64,000 bases of DNA from Rhizobium leguminosarum (GTDB lineage: Bacteria; Pseudomonadota; Alphaproteobacteria; Rhizobiales; Rhizobiaceae): positions 372,001 through 436,000 of the forward strand of contig NZ_MZMU01000015.1 of the NCBI RefSeq assembly GCF_004123835.1, read 5' to 3'. This document shows, one piece after another, positions 28,141 through 37,061 of this stretch. A program made the position numbers and the translations under genes. Numbering within the stretch: position 1 is the first letter of the stretch; each line of letters begins with the position of its first letter. Below the pieces are notes generated by a model. That model had not been told where the DNA came from, searched no databases, and saw nothing but the letters and a program-made list of their open reading frames with translations.

Positions 28141-30513
28141 ATGACCGTTAATGTTCAATTCCGGTTTCGCAGCGGCTTGCTGTCGACGGCGTTCGACAAT
28201 GTCCGTCTCCGCGGCAGTTGGGACGAGCAGGGCCGTCCCTCGAACGAGTGGACATCTGTTCCGATGCAGCGCTCTCGCGACGAGGATGGTTATGATGTCT
28301 TCGTCGCCAGGGTTTCTTTTCCCGATGACGAGATCGGTACGCATTTTCGCTGGGGGATCGAACTCGATCGACCCGGCGCTTCAAGCCTGTGGGCGATCGC
28401 CGCCGAATTGGACGACGAGGCCTCTGCGCGTCGCGAACGCTCCTTCGAGCTCCAGCAGGGGATAGCGCCGCAGACCTATTATCTGACATGGATCGGCCGT
28501 CTGGGGGCCAACCGGGTTGAAAGGCCCAACAGCGCCGACGGCATTCGCTTTTCGGTCTGGGCGCCGAATGCGCGAGATGTCTTGCTCGTCCTGGCCGATC
28601 CCGCCATTGGCTATATCGCCGACGACGGCACCGGAACGGTTGCAACCATCAGGATGCGCAGGACCGTTGATGGCTTCTGGAGCGTTGAAACCGGCGAGGA
28701 TCACGGACTTTCCGATTTCGACAGCATGGTCGGCACGCCCTATATGTACCGCATCACCAGGGATGATGGATCGCTCGCCTACCGCACCGATATCTGGTCG
28801 CTCATGCAGATCGGCGCCGGAGACTTCGATCCGGATGGAGCGATCTATCACGGATCGCCGGCCGCATTGGACGGACCGCAAAGCTGCTCGGTCGTCTGCG
28901 ATCCGAAGCGGGTCGTCCTTCCATCCGGGCAGGAGGTCGCCGCCGAGACGTTCTGGGCTGACGAATTCGTTGGAGGTCGAACACTTCCGGAGCGGCTCGA
29001 GGATCTGGTGATCTATGAACTGCACGTCGGCGCGCTCGGTTTCGGCAAGGCCGCTCCCGGCACGCTTGATGATGCCATCGCCTTCATCGAGCATCTTTCG
29101 GCACTCGGCGTCAACGCCGTGGAACTGCTGCCGATTGCGGAATTCGAAACGCGGGCCAACTGGGGTTACGGCACCTCGCATTTCTTTGCCGCCGACCAGG
29201 GGGCTGGCGGCACCGACCGGCTGAAGATGTTCGTCAAGGCCTGCCACCAGCGCGGCATCGCCGTCATTCTCGATGTTTGTTACAATCACTTCGACCCGGA
29301 CGGCGAACGGGCGCAATGGGCCTATGATTCCAACGATCACACCCGCAATATCTATTATTGGTACGAGGGACGCCCCAGCGATTACGCCGATCCGACAGGC
29401 GGCTACATCGACAACATCTCTACGGGATGGGCGCCCCGCTTCGATGAGGAAGCTGTGCGCCAGCTTTTCATCTCCAGCGCGGCATTTCTCGTCTCCGTCT
29501 GCCATATCGATGGTTTCCGGCTCGATCAGACAAGTTCGATCCATCAATATCCGGTCCTGCATGCCGACGGCCGGCGCGCCGATCGGGCCGCAGCCTTCGG
29601 CGCCAAATTCCTGAAGCAATGGACCCGGACGATGCGGCTGATCAAGCCGCAGCTTTTCCTGACGGCCGAGGACTATTCGGACTGGTCGGCGATGACCGAG
29701 CCGAGCCTGACTGGCGACGGGCTCGGCTTCGATGCGACCTGGTACGGCGATTTTCATCACAACCTCGTCGAATATCACGGCGGCGCGCAGGCGCAGCTGT
29801 TGAAGAATGCCGGCTTCGGGGACAAGCGGGCGCTGACCATGTCGTCTCTTGCCGGCGCATTGCAGACGAGCGCGCGATCCAAGGTGGTCTACAACCAGTC
29901 GCATGACGATTGCGGCAATCGTGAAGGATCGGCGCGAACCGCCGTTATCGCCGTCAATTTCGCGCCGATCGTCGGTGAGACAAGGGCGTGGGCTGAGGCG
30001 AGATCCCGGTTTGCGGCGGCGATGACGCTGCTATCGGCCGGCACGCCGATGTTTTTCATGGGTGAGGAAATCGGCGCCCGGAAGCCCTATCGCTACAATG
30101 ATTTCCTTGAGAACCGGGAGAATATTCTCGGCGAAGCTGATGGTAGCGGGGCAGGGATGCTCAGCTGTTATCGCGATCTGATCGCGCTCAGCGTCCATCA
30201 GGATGCCATTCGTTCGCGCAACATCGCCATTCCCTTGGTTCACGACGAAAATCGCGTGATCGCCTTTCATCGATGGAATGACGGCGAGGATTTCCTTGTT
30301 GTGGGGTCGCTGAACGACGCTCCCTTCGAACACGGCTATCAGCTGCACAGCGAACGTCTGGGGAATGATCTCTGGGAGGAGATCTTCAATACCGATGCTC
30401 ACCTATATGGCGGCTGGAACGTCGGTAACAGCGGCGGAAGAATCAGAGCAACGGCGGGAGTGCTGAATGCCGTGTTGCCGGCATCAGGCGTTCTGGTTTT
30501 TCGCAGGCTGTGA
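28141..30513 (+). CDS. GH13 alpha-amylase family enzyme (branching-enzyme-like)
   Basis: Acts on alpha-glucans; closest in layout to 1,4-alpha-glucan branching enzymes and trehalohydrolases, exact reaction uncertain. The four GH13 regions are present: LDVCYNHFD (about 377), nucleophile Asp in GFRLDQTSS (about 460), Glu in LTAEDYSDW (about 508) and NQSHDDCG (about 585). Two beta-sandwich modules precede the barrel (residues about 1-260), the second starting GIRFSVWAPNARDVLLVL. 790 residues. It is transcribed divergently from the RTX glycosidase, with 263 bases between; no glg or tre neighbours are present. Confidence 0.85.
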   Translation: MTVNVQFRFRSGLLSTAFDNVRLRGSWDEQGRPSNEWTSVPMQRSRDEDGYDVFVARVSFPDDEIGTHFRWGIELDRPGASSLWAIAAELDDEASARRERSFELQQGIAPQTYYLTWIGRLGANRVERPNSADGIRFSVWAPNARDVLLVLADPAIGYIADDGTGTVATIRMRRTVDGFWSVETGEDHGLSDFDSMVGTPYMYRITRDDGSLAYRTDIWSLMQIGAGDFDPDGAIYHGSPAALDGPQSCSVVCDPKRVVLPSGQEVAAETFWADEFVGGRTLPERLEDLVIYELHVGALGFGKAAPGTLDDAIAFIEHLSALGVNAVELLPIAEFETRANWGYGTSHFFAADQGAGGTDRLKMFVKACHQRGIAVILDVCYNHFDPDGERAQWAYDSNDHTRNIYYWYEGRPSDYADPTGGYIDNISTGWAPRFDEEAVRQLFISSAAFLVSVCHIDGFRLDQTSSIHQYPVLHADGRRADRAAAFGAKFLKQWTRTMRLIKPQLFLTAEDYSDWSAMTEPSLTGDGLGFDATWYGDFHHNLVEYHGGAQAQLLKNAGFGDKRALTMSSLAGALQTSARSKVVYNQSHDDCGNREGSARTAVIAVNFAPIVGETRAWAEARSRFAAAMTLLSAGTPMFFMGEEIGARKPYRYNDFLENRENILGEADGSGAGMLSCYRDLIALSVHQDAIRSRNIAIPLVHDENRVIAFHRWNDGEDFLVVGSLNDAPFEHGYQLHSERLGNDLWEEIFNTDAHLYGGWNVGNSGGRIRATAGVLNAVLPASGVLVFRRL

Positions 30514-30532
30514 TGCGCCACGCCCGGAACGG

Positions 30533-30721
30533 TCAGACAAACCCGAGCGGCAGATTTTCCACTTTCCTGTCATTGCCGTAGTCGCGCTCATGCGGCGAGC
30601 GACGGCGGCCGTCGCGGCGAGCGGAAAGATCGATCCGGTTTTCGGCGAAAATTCCGTCGGGCCAGGTGCCGGTGTCATGGCAATCGGCGTCGATCTTGGG
30701 GGCAAGGATTTTCAGGATCAT
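30533..30721 (-). CDS. Small basic hypothetical protein (62 aa)
   Basis: Not recognised. It starts MILKILAPKIDADCHDTGTW and is rich in Arg and Asp (ARRDGRRRSPHERDY). Support is a strong ribosome site (TGGAGG, 7 bases before the ATG at 30721) and an AT-rich upstream region (30722-30865) that could hold its promoter. It is convergent with the GH13 gene, 19 bases away. Apparently cytoplasmic; no domain seen. Confidence 0.5.
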   Translation of the reverse strand: MILKILAPKIDADCHDTGTWPDGIFAENRIDLSARRDGRRRSPHERDYGNDRKVENLPLGFV

Positions 30722-30865
30722 CGGGGTTCCTCCAGGCGGAGCATCAACATTTGGAAAGGGCGTCCGGTTCCTTTTATAAATCCAGAATTATTAATAAATT
30801 AACCATAAAACTTAGGAGCGAGGGGCGCGGCGGCATTCGATCCGGTCCCTCGCGAAAGGTGACAT

Positions 30866-31231
30866 TTAGTGGATGATTGATGACGAGGACATCGACGCCA
30901 GCATCCCCTCGGTCGCCCGGATCAGCCGTGCCGTGCGCGCCATCACCTCGGTTCCGGCCTCCGTCTCGGCAATCGCGGTTGCCATACCGTCCAGTCCGTC
31001 CGCCACCTGGATCAGTTTCGGCAGCATATCGGCCCATCCGACCGCCTCAGTCGATCTGGCGAGCTTGCGCAACGCCTCCGAATAGCTCGATATCAAAGCG
31101 AGTTTCTGATCTGCGGGAATAGTGGAGAATGAGCGTTTCTCGGAAGGCGACAGCGGCAATTTCGGCATGGATGCGACCTGTCGAACTGCGTGTGAACTCG
31201 CATAGGCGTTTTTTGTTCCGAGCTGGCCCAT
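30866..31231 (-). CDS. Hypothetical protein (121 aa), alpha-helical
   Basis: No family recognised. From the ATG at 31231 (AGGAGAAGG about 13 bases upstream) it reads MGQLGTKNAYASSHAVRQVA, then an amphipathic helical region with LALISSYSEALRKLARS and GLDGMATAIAETEAGTEVM. It looks cytoplasmic, with no signal peptide. It diverges from the 131-residue gene at 31326 across 94 bases, so the two may share a control region. Confidence 0.6.
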   Translation of the reverse strand: MGQLGTKNAYASSHAVRQVASMPKLPLSPSEKRSFSTIPADQKLALISSYSEALRKLARSTEAVGWADMLPKLIQVADGLDGMATAIAETEAGTEVMARTARLIRATEGMLASMSSSSIIH

Positions 31232-31325
31232 TGCTCGATGCCCCTTCTCCTTCAGTGGAAATGGCGTTGCCGTGGAACTCCGGGACCTGGAAGGCCGTTG
31301 AGGTGCATGAACATAGGAGGCTTCC

Positions 31326-31721
31326 ATGCAGCTGATCGATACGCGAGTTACACAGGCCGGCGACATCTTTACCGTCGAATTCTTGGGCGAGGGAGGAGAA
31401 TCGATTTCCGTCAAAATCGACAACTCCCATGGCGAACTCGATGATACGACGGCGGTCGACCGCGCCAAGGTCATGATGGTTCAGCTGACCGCCTTTGCCG
31501 GCGCGGAAGCAGACGGCAGCATCAACCGCTACGATGCCTTGAGCAACGGCAATTTCGACGAAGGCAGCAAGGGCTTGATCGGCCAGCCGAGTGCGCGTTC
31601 GGCCGGCGACAGGCAAACGCTGGAAGAGGAACTCGATGAAGGCCTCGAGGACAGCTTTCCTGCAAGCGACCCTGTCTCGGCAACGGTATCGTCCATTCCC
31701 GCCAACGCGCCACGGCACTGA
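31326..31721 (+). CDS. Hypothetical protein (131 aa) with acidic EDSFPASDP tail motif
   Basis: Function unknown. The N-terminal half is a small beta-rich domain (IDTRVTQAGDIFTVEFLGEG). The C-terminal third is acidic and contains LDEGLEDSFPASDPVSAT, a motif I recall at the ends of many small alphaproteobacterial proteins of unknown role. AGGAGG sits 6 bases before the ATG, so the start is firm. Cytoplasmic by appearance. Confidence 0.75.
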   Translation: MQLIDTRVTQAGDIFTVEFLGEGGESISVKIDNSHGELDDTTAVDRAKVMMVQLTAFAGAEADGSINRYDALSNGNFDEGSKGLIGQPSARSAGDRQTLEEELDEGLEDSFPASDPVSATVSSIPANAPRH

Positions 31722-31837
31722 TTGCAACACAATCTTGCAAACGCCCGCATGTTCTTAATTCCAAATACAGGTGAAGGATGTCCCGGTTCCGGCAGGCGGT
31801 CTTCACCAGCATGACAGATTGATGTCAAAACTGAGAA

Positions 31838-31858
31838 ACAGCTGAAAACTTCAGCTGT
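31838..31858. promoter_or_regulatory. Perfect palindrome upstream of the phosphodiesterase-ABC operon
   Basis: ACAGCTGAA-AAC-TTCAGCTGT: 9-base perfect arms with a 3-base centre, about 83 bases before the first gene of the operon. A good candidate operator, possibly for the LacI-type regulator encoded at the far end of the cluster (inference). Confidence 0.5.
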
Positions 31859-31940
31859 GTGATTGACATGGGAGCCTTCTAGAGAGGGCACGAGAAGGGA
31901 GCGCCGGTGAGGCGCTGCCGACGTCTCGGAGACGGGCCCC

Positions 31941-32771
31941 ATGAAAATCATTCAGATCACCGACACCCATTTCAGCCCCGACAAGCCGCATTTCAACGGC
32001 AACTGGGCGCCGCTTCTGAGCTGGATCGAAGAGACCGGCGCGGACCTGATCGTCCATACCGGCGATCTCACCGTCGATGGCGCCGACAACGGCACGGATA
32101 TCACCTTCTCGATGGACTTGATGCGTCAGGTGTCGATCCCGATGCTGATCGTCCCCGGCAATCACGATGTCGGCCATCTCAAAGAATCGGACCAGCCGGT
32201 CAATGCCGAGCGGCTGTCCCGCTGGCGCAGCCTTGCCGGCGACGACCGCTGGCTGGAGGATTCGGCCGGCTGGCGCTTCATCGGATTGAACGCGCTGCTC
32301 CTCGGTCATGAGGATGATGAGGAGGAGGCCCAGTTCGAATGGCTCGATCAGGCGCTGTCCGGCAGGGCAGGGCGGCGCGTGGCGCTGTTTGCGCACAAGC
32401 CGCTCTTCGTCGATGCCCCCGACGAAGGCGATACCGGATATTGGAGCGTTCGCCCGGCTCAGCGCCGGCGGCTCTATGATCTGATTGCTGCCCATGACGT
32501 GGCGCTGTTTGCGAGCGGCCATCTCCACTGGGCCTGGCAGGGGCGCTTTGATAACACCCAGCTGACATGGGGGCCGTCGGCCGCCTTTATCATCGACAAG
32601 ATGGAGCGGGAGATGCCTGGCGAGCGCATGATCGGCGCCGTCGTGCACGAGTTCGATACTGCTGTCGAAAGCACGATCGTCGCCGTTCCCGGCATGACCG
32701 CTTATGTGCTCGACGATGTCGCGCACGAAGTCTACCCCCAGGCGGTCAAGCAGCGGGAACCCGTCGAATGA
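31941..32771 (+). CDS. Calcineurin-like metallophosphodiesterase
   Basis: Hydrolyses phosphodiesters (cAMP- or glycerophosphodiester-type) with a two-metal site. Metal motifs in order: ITDTHFSP, VHTGDLTVDG, VPGNHDVG, FAHKPL and SGHLHWAW. 276 residues, close to CpdA/GpdQ enzymes. There is no signal peptide, so cytoplasmic. Its stop overlaps the ATP-binding gene by four bases (ATGA at 32768-32771), so it is the first gene of a five-gene transporter operon. This suggests it cleaves a phosphodiester brought in by that importer (inference). Confidence 0.9.
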   Translation: MKIIQITDTHFSPDKPHFNGNWAPLLSWIEETGADLIVHTGDLTVDGADNGTDITFSMDLMRQVSIPMLIVPGNHDVGHLKESDQPVNAERLSRWRSLAGDDRWLEDSAGWRFIGLNALLLGHEDDEEEAQFEWLDQALSGRAGRRVALFAHKPLFVDAPDEGDTGYWSVRPAQRRRLYDLIAAHDVALFASGHLHWAWQGRFDNTQLTWGPSAAFIIDKMEREMPGERMIGAVVHEFDTAVESTIVAVPGMTAYVLDDVAHEVYPQAVKQREPVE

Positions 32772-33973
32772 GCGCGCTCTCGCTTCGCGGCATCACCAAG
32801 GCTTTCGGCGGCAACCAGATCCTGAGTGGCGTCAGCCTGGATATCGCCGCCGGCGAATTCATCGCGCTGGTCGGCCCTTCCGGCTGCGGCAAGAGCACGC
32901 TGTTGCGCGTCCTTGCCGGCCTCGACCATGCCGACCAGGGCGAAATCCTGATCGGCGGGCAGGATATGTCCGGCGTTGCGGCCGCCGACCGCAACATCGC
33001 CATGGTCTTTCAGTCCTACGCGCTTTATCCGCATCTGACGGCCTCTGAGAACATCGCGGTGCCCTTGGCGATGCGCCGGCTGTCGCGGATGCAGCGGCTG
33101 CCCTTCATCGGGTCTTTGATGCCGGGCCAGCGTGCCACCCGCAGGGCGATCGCCTGCGACGTCAGGGATATGGCGACGTCGCTGAAGATCGATCACCTGC
33201 TTGACCGCAAGCCCGGCCAGATGTCGGGCGGCCAGCGTCAGCGCGTGGCGCTTGCCCGCGCCATGGTGCGCCAGCCGAGCATCTTCCTGATGGACGAACC
33301 GCTCTCCAATCTCGACGCCAATCTGCGCGTCCACGCCCGCGGCGAGATCGTCGACCTGCATCGTCGCGCCGGCGTGCCGACGCTCTATGTCACCCACGAC
33401 CAGGCGGAAGCGCTTTCCATGGCCGACCGTGTCGCCGTGATGATGGGCGGAAAGTTGCTGCAGATCGCCAGCCCCGAGGTCATCTATGACGATCCCGCCC
33501 ATATCGAGGTCGCCCGCTTCATCGGCCAGCCGCGCATCAATCTGCTGCCGGCCTTTGCCGAAGGCGGCGTCATTCTCTGCGGCGGCCTGCGCCTGACGCT
33601 TCAAAATGCGCACGACGGGAAGATGCCGGTCACGCTCGCCATTCGCCCCGAATTCGTCTTTCTTTCCAAGAGCCGGCATGACGGCCTTGCCGCCCGGATC
33701 GAACGTGTCGAATTCCTGGGCTCCGAAGTCATCCTACATTGCCGGCTCGAGGCGATCGGCGAGACTATCGTTGCCAAGGTTCAACCGGCCGAAGCCTCCG
33801 GCCTGGTGGCCGGCGATCCGGTCGGGCTGCGGCTTTCGCCCGGCCGCACGCTGATCTTTGCCGAGGACGGCAGCCGGCTGGCCGGCGGCGTTGCAACGGG
33901 TGATGCCGGGCTCGCGATAGGCGATGTCGGGCTCGCTGCAAGCGATGCCGGGCGGGAGAGAGCGCATGGCTAG
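32768..33973 (+). CDS. ABC importer ATP-binding protein (UgpC/MalK type)
   Basis: Energises import. Walker A is GPSGCGKSTLLR, the Q-loop FQSYALYPHLT, the signature MSGGQRQRVALARA and Walker B IFLMDEPLSNLD; a TOBE/OB domain follows (LAIRPEFVFLSKS onward). 401 residues, slightly long: an insertion RLSRMQRLPFIGSLMPGQRA sits in the helical domain, and the C-terminus ends in three imperfect 7-residue repeats (GDAGLAI, GDVGLAA, SDAGRER). It starts inside the stop of the phosphodiesterase gene and overlaps the first permease by 8 bases. Confidence 0.93.
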   Translation: MSALSLRGITKAFGGNQILSGVSLDIAAGEFIALVGPSGCGKSTLLRVLAGLDHADQGEILIGGQDMSGVAAADRNIAMVFQSYALYPHLTASENIAVPLAMRRLSRMQRLPFIGSLMPGQRATRRAIACDVRDMATSLKIDHLLDRKPGQMSGGQRQRVALARAMVRQPSIFLMDEPLSNLDANLRVHARGEIVDLHRRAGVPTLYVTHDQAEALSMADRVAVMMGGKLLQIASPEVIYDDPAHIEVARFIGQPRINLLPAFAEGGVILCGGLRLTLQNAHDGKMPVTLAIRPEFVFLSKSRHDGLAARIERVEFLGSEVILHCRLEAIGETIVAKVQPAEASGLVAGDPVGLRLSPGRTLIFAEDGSRLAGGVATGDAGLAIGDVGLAASDAGRERAHG

Positions 33974-34889
33974 CATCGTCTCCATGGCCGTGCCACACGA
34001 TGCCGCCGTTGCGCATCGGCGCAGCGAGGCCCGCACCGCCTGGATGCTGGTGATGCCGGCTATGATCCTGCTGTTCCTCTTCGTACTTTTGCCGGTCGCA
34101 GCCGTCATCGTGCTCGGCTTCACCGATTTCGAACTCGGCTACGGCAAGTTCCGTTTCGTCGGCTTCGAGAATTACGCGCACTTGATCACCGACCGCACAT
34201 TCCGCAAGTCGCTGTGGAATACGACTGTGTACACGGCGCTCGTCGCACCTGTCTCGATCCTTCTCGGCCTCGGCATCGCCATGCTGATCGAGAGTGAGAC
34301 TAAGGCGCGCAGCTTCTTCCGCACCGCCTATTTCCTGCCGGTCGCTTCGCTGATCGTCGCCATGGCGACCGTCTGGCAATATATGTTCCACCCCACAATC
34401 GGCCCGCTCAACGCGCTGCTGGCCCTCGTCTGGCTTCCAGGCCCGAACTGGCTCGGTAGCTCCGCCACGGTGCTCTACAGCCTCTCGATCATCGGCGTCT
34501 GGCAATCGGCCGGCTTCAACATGGTGCTGTTCCTCGCCGGGCTGACGGCGATCCCGCGCGAGCTTTATGCGGCAGCCGAGGTGGATGGCGCCAGATCCTC
34601 CCTCGACCGTTTTCTGCTCGTCACCTGGCCGATGCTCGGGCCGACGACGCTCTTCGTCATCACCATCAGCATCACCAACGCGGTCAAGGTCTTCGAGACG
34701 GTCAAAACGCTGACCGAGGGCGGCCCGAACAAGGCGTCGGAGGTGCTGCTCTTTACGATCTACCAGGAGGGCTTCGTGTACCTGCGCGTCGGTTATGCCT
34801 CGGCAATGACTGTGGTCTTTCTGCTGATCCTGGTGGTGCTGATGTTCCTGCAGTACCGCATTCTCGATCGCCGGGTGCATTACACATGA
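33966..34889 (+). CDS. ABC sugar-type importer permease (UgpA/MalF family)
   Basis: The first inner-membrane subunit. Six membrane helices; the ATPase-contact loop is ELYAAAEVDGARSSLDRFLL (EAA-type). 307 residues from the ATG at 33966, which overlaps the end of the ATP-binding gene by 8 bases. The stop overlaps the second permease (ATGA). The family handles oligosaccharides, polyols or glycerol-3-phosphate. Confidence 0.93.
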   Translation: MASIVSMAVPHDAAVAHRRSEARTAWMLVMPAMILLFLFVLLPVAAVIVLGFTDFELGYGKFRFVGFENYAHLITDRTFRKSLWNTTVYTALVAPVSILLGLGIAMLIESETKARSFFRTAYFLPVASLIVAMATVWQYMFHPTIGPLNALLALVWLPGPNWLGSSATVLYSLSIIGVWQSAGFNMVLFLAGLTAIPRELYAAAEVDGARSSLDRFLLVTWPMLGPTTLFVITISITNAVKVFETVKTLTEGGPNKASEVLLFTIYQEGFVYLRVGYASAMTVVFLLILVVLMFLQYRILDRRVHYT

Positions 34890-35722
34890 TGACGAGCGCT
34901 TTTTCCCTCGGCAGGATCATCCGCCTGACGCTACTTTCCCTGGGCGCGATCATCTTCCTGTCGCCCTATGTCTTCATGATCTCGACGGCAGGCAAGGCCC
35001 AAAGCGACATCTTCACCTCGTCGCTGTCGCTGATCCCGGCACACTTCACCTATGCCGAGAATTTCGCCAAGGCCTTGAGCCGAGTGCCGATGGCGCAGCT
35101 ATTGTGGAACGGCGTCGTCGTCTGTGGGCTGATCTTCTTTTTCCAGGTGCTGGTGGCGATCCCCTGTGCCTACGCTATGGCGAAGCTGCGCTTCGGCGCC
35201 GCCCGCGCCATGATGGTGCTTGTCATGCTCGGCCTGCTGGTGCCGATCCATGCGACAGCGCTGCCGCTCTATGTCGCCTTCGATCGTGCCTCGCTGCTCA
35301 ACAGCTATGCCGCCCTTGTCGCGCCCTTCACCATTTCGGTCTTTGCGATCTTCATGTTCCTGCAGTTCTTCCGCGCCATGCCCGACGATCTCATTCATGC
35401 CGCGCGTCTCGATGGCATGTCGGAACTCGGTATCGTCGCCCGCGTCATCGTGCCGAATGCCTGGCCGGCGGTCACCGCCTTCGCCATCTTCTCGGTCGTC
35501 GCCCATTGGAACGATCTCTACTGGCCGCTGATCGTCATCAGCAAGCAGGACTACGCCACACCACCGCTTGGTCTGATGTATTTCCGCGCCGCCGAGGCCG
35601 GCGACGACTACGGCGCGCTGATGGCGGCGACACTCATCATTACCCTTCCCCTCGTCATCGCCTTCCTGCTTGCGCAGAAGCGCTTCGTCGAGGGCATCAC
35701 CATGACCGGTCTCAAAGGCTGA
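34886..35722 (+). CDS. ABC sugar-type importer permease (UgpE/MalG family)
   Basis: The second inner-membrane subunit, 278 residues, six membrane helices. The N-terminal helix RLTLLSLGAIIFLSPYVFMI and the EAA-type loop DDLIHAARLDGMSELGIVAR place it in the MalG family; it ends KRFVEGITMTGLKG, the characteristic tail. It is coupled to the preceding permease by a four-base overlap and followed 26 bases later by the binding-protein gene. Confidence 0.93.
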   Translation: MMTSAFSLGRIIRLTLLSLGAIIFLSPYVFMISTAGKAQSDIFTSSLSLIPAHFTYAENFAKALSRVPMAQLLWNGVVVCGLIFFFQVLVAIPCAYAMAKLRFGAARAMMVLVMLGLLVPIHATALPLYVAFDRASLLNSYAALVAPFTISVFAIFMFLQFFRAMPDDLIHAARLDGMSELGIVARVIVPNAWPAVTAFAIFSVVAHWNDLYWPLIVISKQDYATPPLGLMYFRAAEAGDDYGALMAATLIITLPLVIAFLLAQKRFVEGITMTGLKG

Positions 35723-35748
35723 CCGGTTTCAACCCAGGAGAACGAGCG

Positions 35749-37014
35749 ATGAAACATATCACCCAGCTTCTCGCCGCAGCGGCCGTCTCGATGGCAATCG
35801 CGCTTCCCGCGCATGCCGAGACGACGCTGACGGTTCACTACCCGATGCCGGGCTTCTTCAAGGACGTGATGGACACGATCTCGAAGAAGTTCATGGAAGA
35901 AAACCCCGATATCAAGATCCAGTTCGCCAGCCCCTCGGCCACCTATGAAGAAGGTATCCAGACGATCCTTCGCCAGGTCGGCACCAGCGAAATGCCCGAT
36001 ATCACCTTCATCGGCCTCAACCGCCTGCGCATGCTCGACGAACGCGACGTCGCCGTCGATCTCGGCCCGCTCGTCAAGAAGGACGGCAACATGGCCGAGC
36101 AGGGCTTCTCCGACACGATCCTCAAGCTCGCCCAGGTCAAGGGCAAGCAGGTGGGCCTGGCTTTCGCGACTTCCAACCCGATCATGTATTACAACGCCGA
36201 TCTCGTGAAGGCGGCCGGCGGCGATCCTGAAAATCCGCCGAAGACCTGGGATGAGGTCATCGCGCTCGGCGGCAAGATCAAGGCGCTCGGCAATGGCGTC
36301 GACGGCATCGATTTCCGTTGGCAGGGCGATGACTGGATGTTTTCGGCACTGCTCTTCGGCGCCGGCGGCAAGATGCTGAGCGATGACGAAAGCAAGGTCG
36401 CCTTCAACGGCCCGGAAGGTCAGAAGGCCGTCGAGGTCCTGCATCGTCTGGTCACCGAAGGCGGCATGCCCGTCTTCACCAAGGCCGCCGGCGAACAGGC
36501 TTTCGCAGCCGGCAAGGTCGGTTTCGAGTTCCAGACCACAGGCGCGCTGCGCAACACGATCAAGAATGTCGGCAACAAGTTCGATCTGCGCACCGCCAAG
36601 ATCCCGCTGATCGATCCGGTGAACGGCCGCCTGCCGACCGGCGGCAACGCCGTCGTCATCCTGACGCATGATGCCGCCAAGCAGGGTGCCGCCTGGAAGT
36701 TCGCCAAATTCGCCGCCGGCCCTTATGGCGCTTCCGTCGTCGTGCCCGGCACCGGTTATGTCCCGAACAACGAGCTGGCCGCGAAGTCGGCCGATTATCT
36801 CGGCGATTTCTACAAGCAGAACCCGCTGTTCCAGGCAGGCCTCAGCCAGATGCCGGTGATGATCCCCTGGTATGCCTTCCCAGGCTCGAACGGCGTCAAG
36901 GTCACGCAGACGATCGTCGACAATCTCTCGCGTATCGTCGACCAGTCGGCCGAACCGAAGGAAGCGCTCGACGACGCAGCCGCCGATGTCGAGGGCATGC
37001 TGCCGCGCAGCTGA
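35749..37014 (+). CDS. ABC importer substrate-binding protein (UgpB-like)
   Basis: The periplasmic solute-binding protein of the operon. A signal peptide (1-23, ending LPAHA) is followed by ETTLTVHYPMPGFFKDVMDT; a type 1 bacterial extracellular solute-binding fold is indicated by NPIMYYNADLVKAAGGDPENP and QGAAWKFAKFAAGP. 421 residues, normal for UgpB/MalE-like proteins. CAGGAG precedes the ATG. The phosphodiesterase in the operon and similarity to UgpB make a phosphorylated glycerol compound a reasonable guess, but the ligand is not determined by sequence. Confidence 0.92.
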   Translation: MKHITQLLAAAAVSMAIALPAHAETTLTVHYPMPGFFKDVMDTISKKFMEENPDIKIQFASPSATYEEGIQTILRQVGTSEMPDITFIGLNRLRMLDERDVAVDLGPLVKKDGNMAEQGFSDTILKLAQVKGKQVGLAFATSNPIMYYNADLVKAAGGDPENPPKTWDEVIALGGKIKALGNGVDGIDFRWQGDDWMFSALLFGAGGKMLSDDESKVAFNGPEGQKAVEVLHRLVTEGGMPVFTKAAGEQAFAAGKVGFEFQTTGALRNTIKNVGNKFDLRTAKIPLIDPVNGRLPTGGNAVVILTHDAAKQGAAWKFAKFAAGPYGASVVVPGTGYVPNNELAAKSADYLGDFYKQNPLFQAGLSQMPVMIPWYAFPGSNGVKVTQTIVDNLSRIVDQSAEPKEALDDAAADVEGMLPRS

Positions 37015-37035
37015 TCGCCGTCTGTCAAGAATTGG

Positions 37036-37061
37036 GCTGCCGCGAAGACGCGGCGGCTTTT
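37036..37061 (+). terminator. Terminator of the phosphodiesterase-ABC operon
   Basis: GCTGCCGC-GAAGAC-GCGGCGGC stem with one wobble, followed by TTTT, 21 bases after the binding-protein stop and directly against the end of the convergent LacI gene. Confidence 0.8.

Noticed and set aside
28381..29904. 507-codon minus-strand frame opposite the GH13 gene
   Set aside because: The GH13 catalytic regions on the plus strand are unmistakable; this frame is a shadow.
35104..35748. In-frame upstream extension of the solute-binding protein gene
   Set aside because: It overlaps the second permease in another frame. The signal peptide starting at 35749, with CAGGAG before it, sets the real start.
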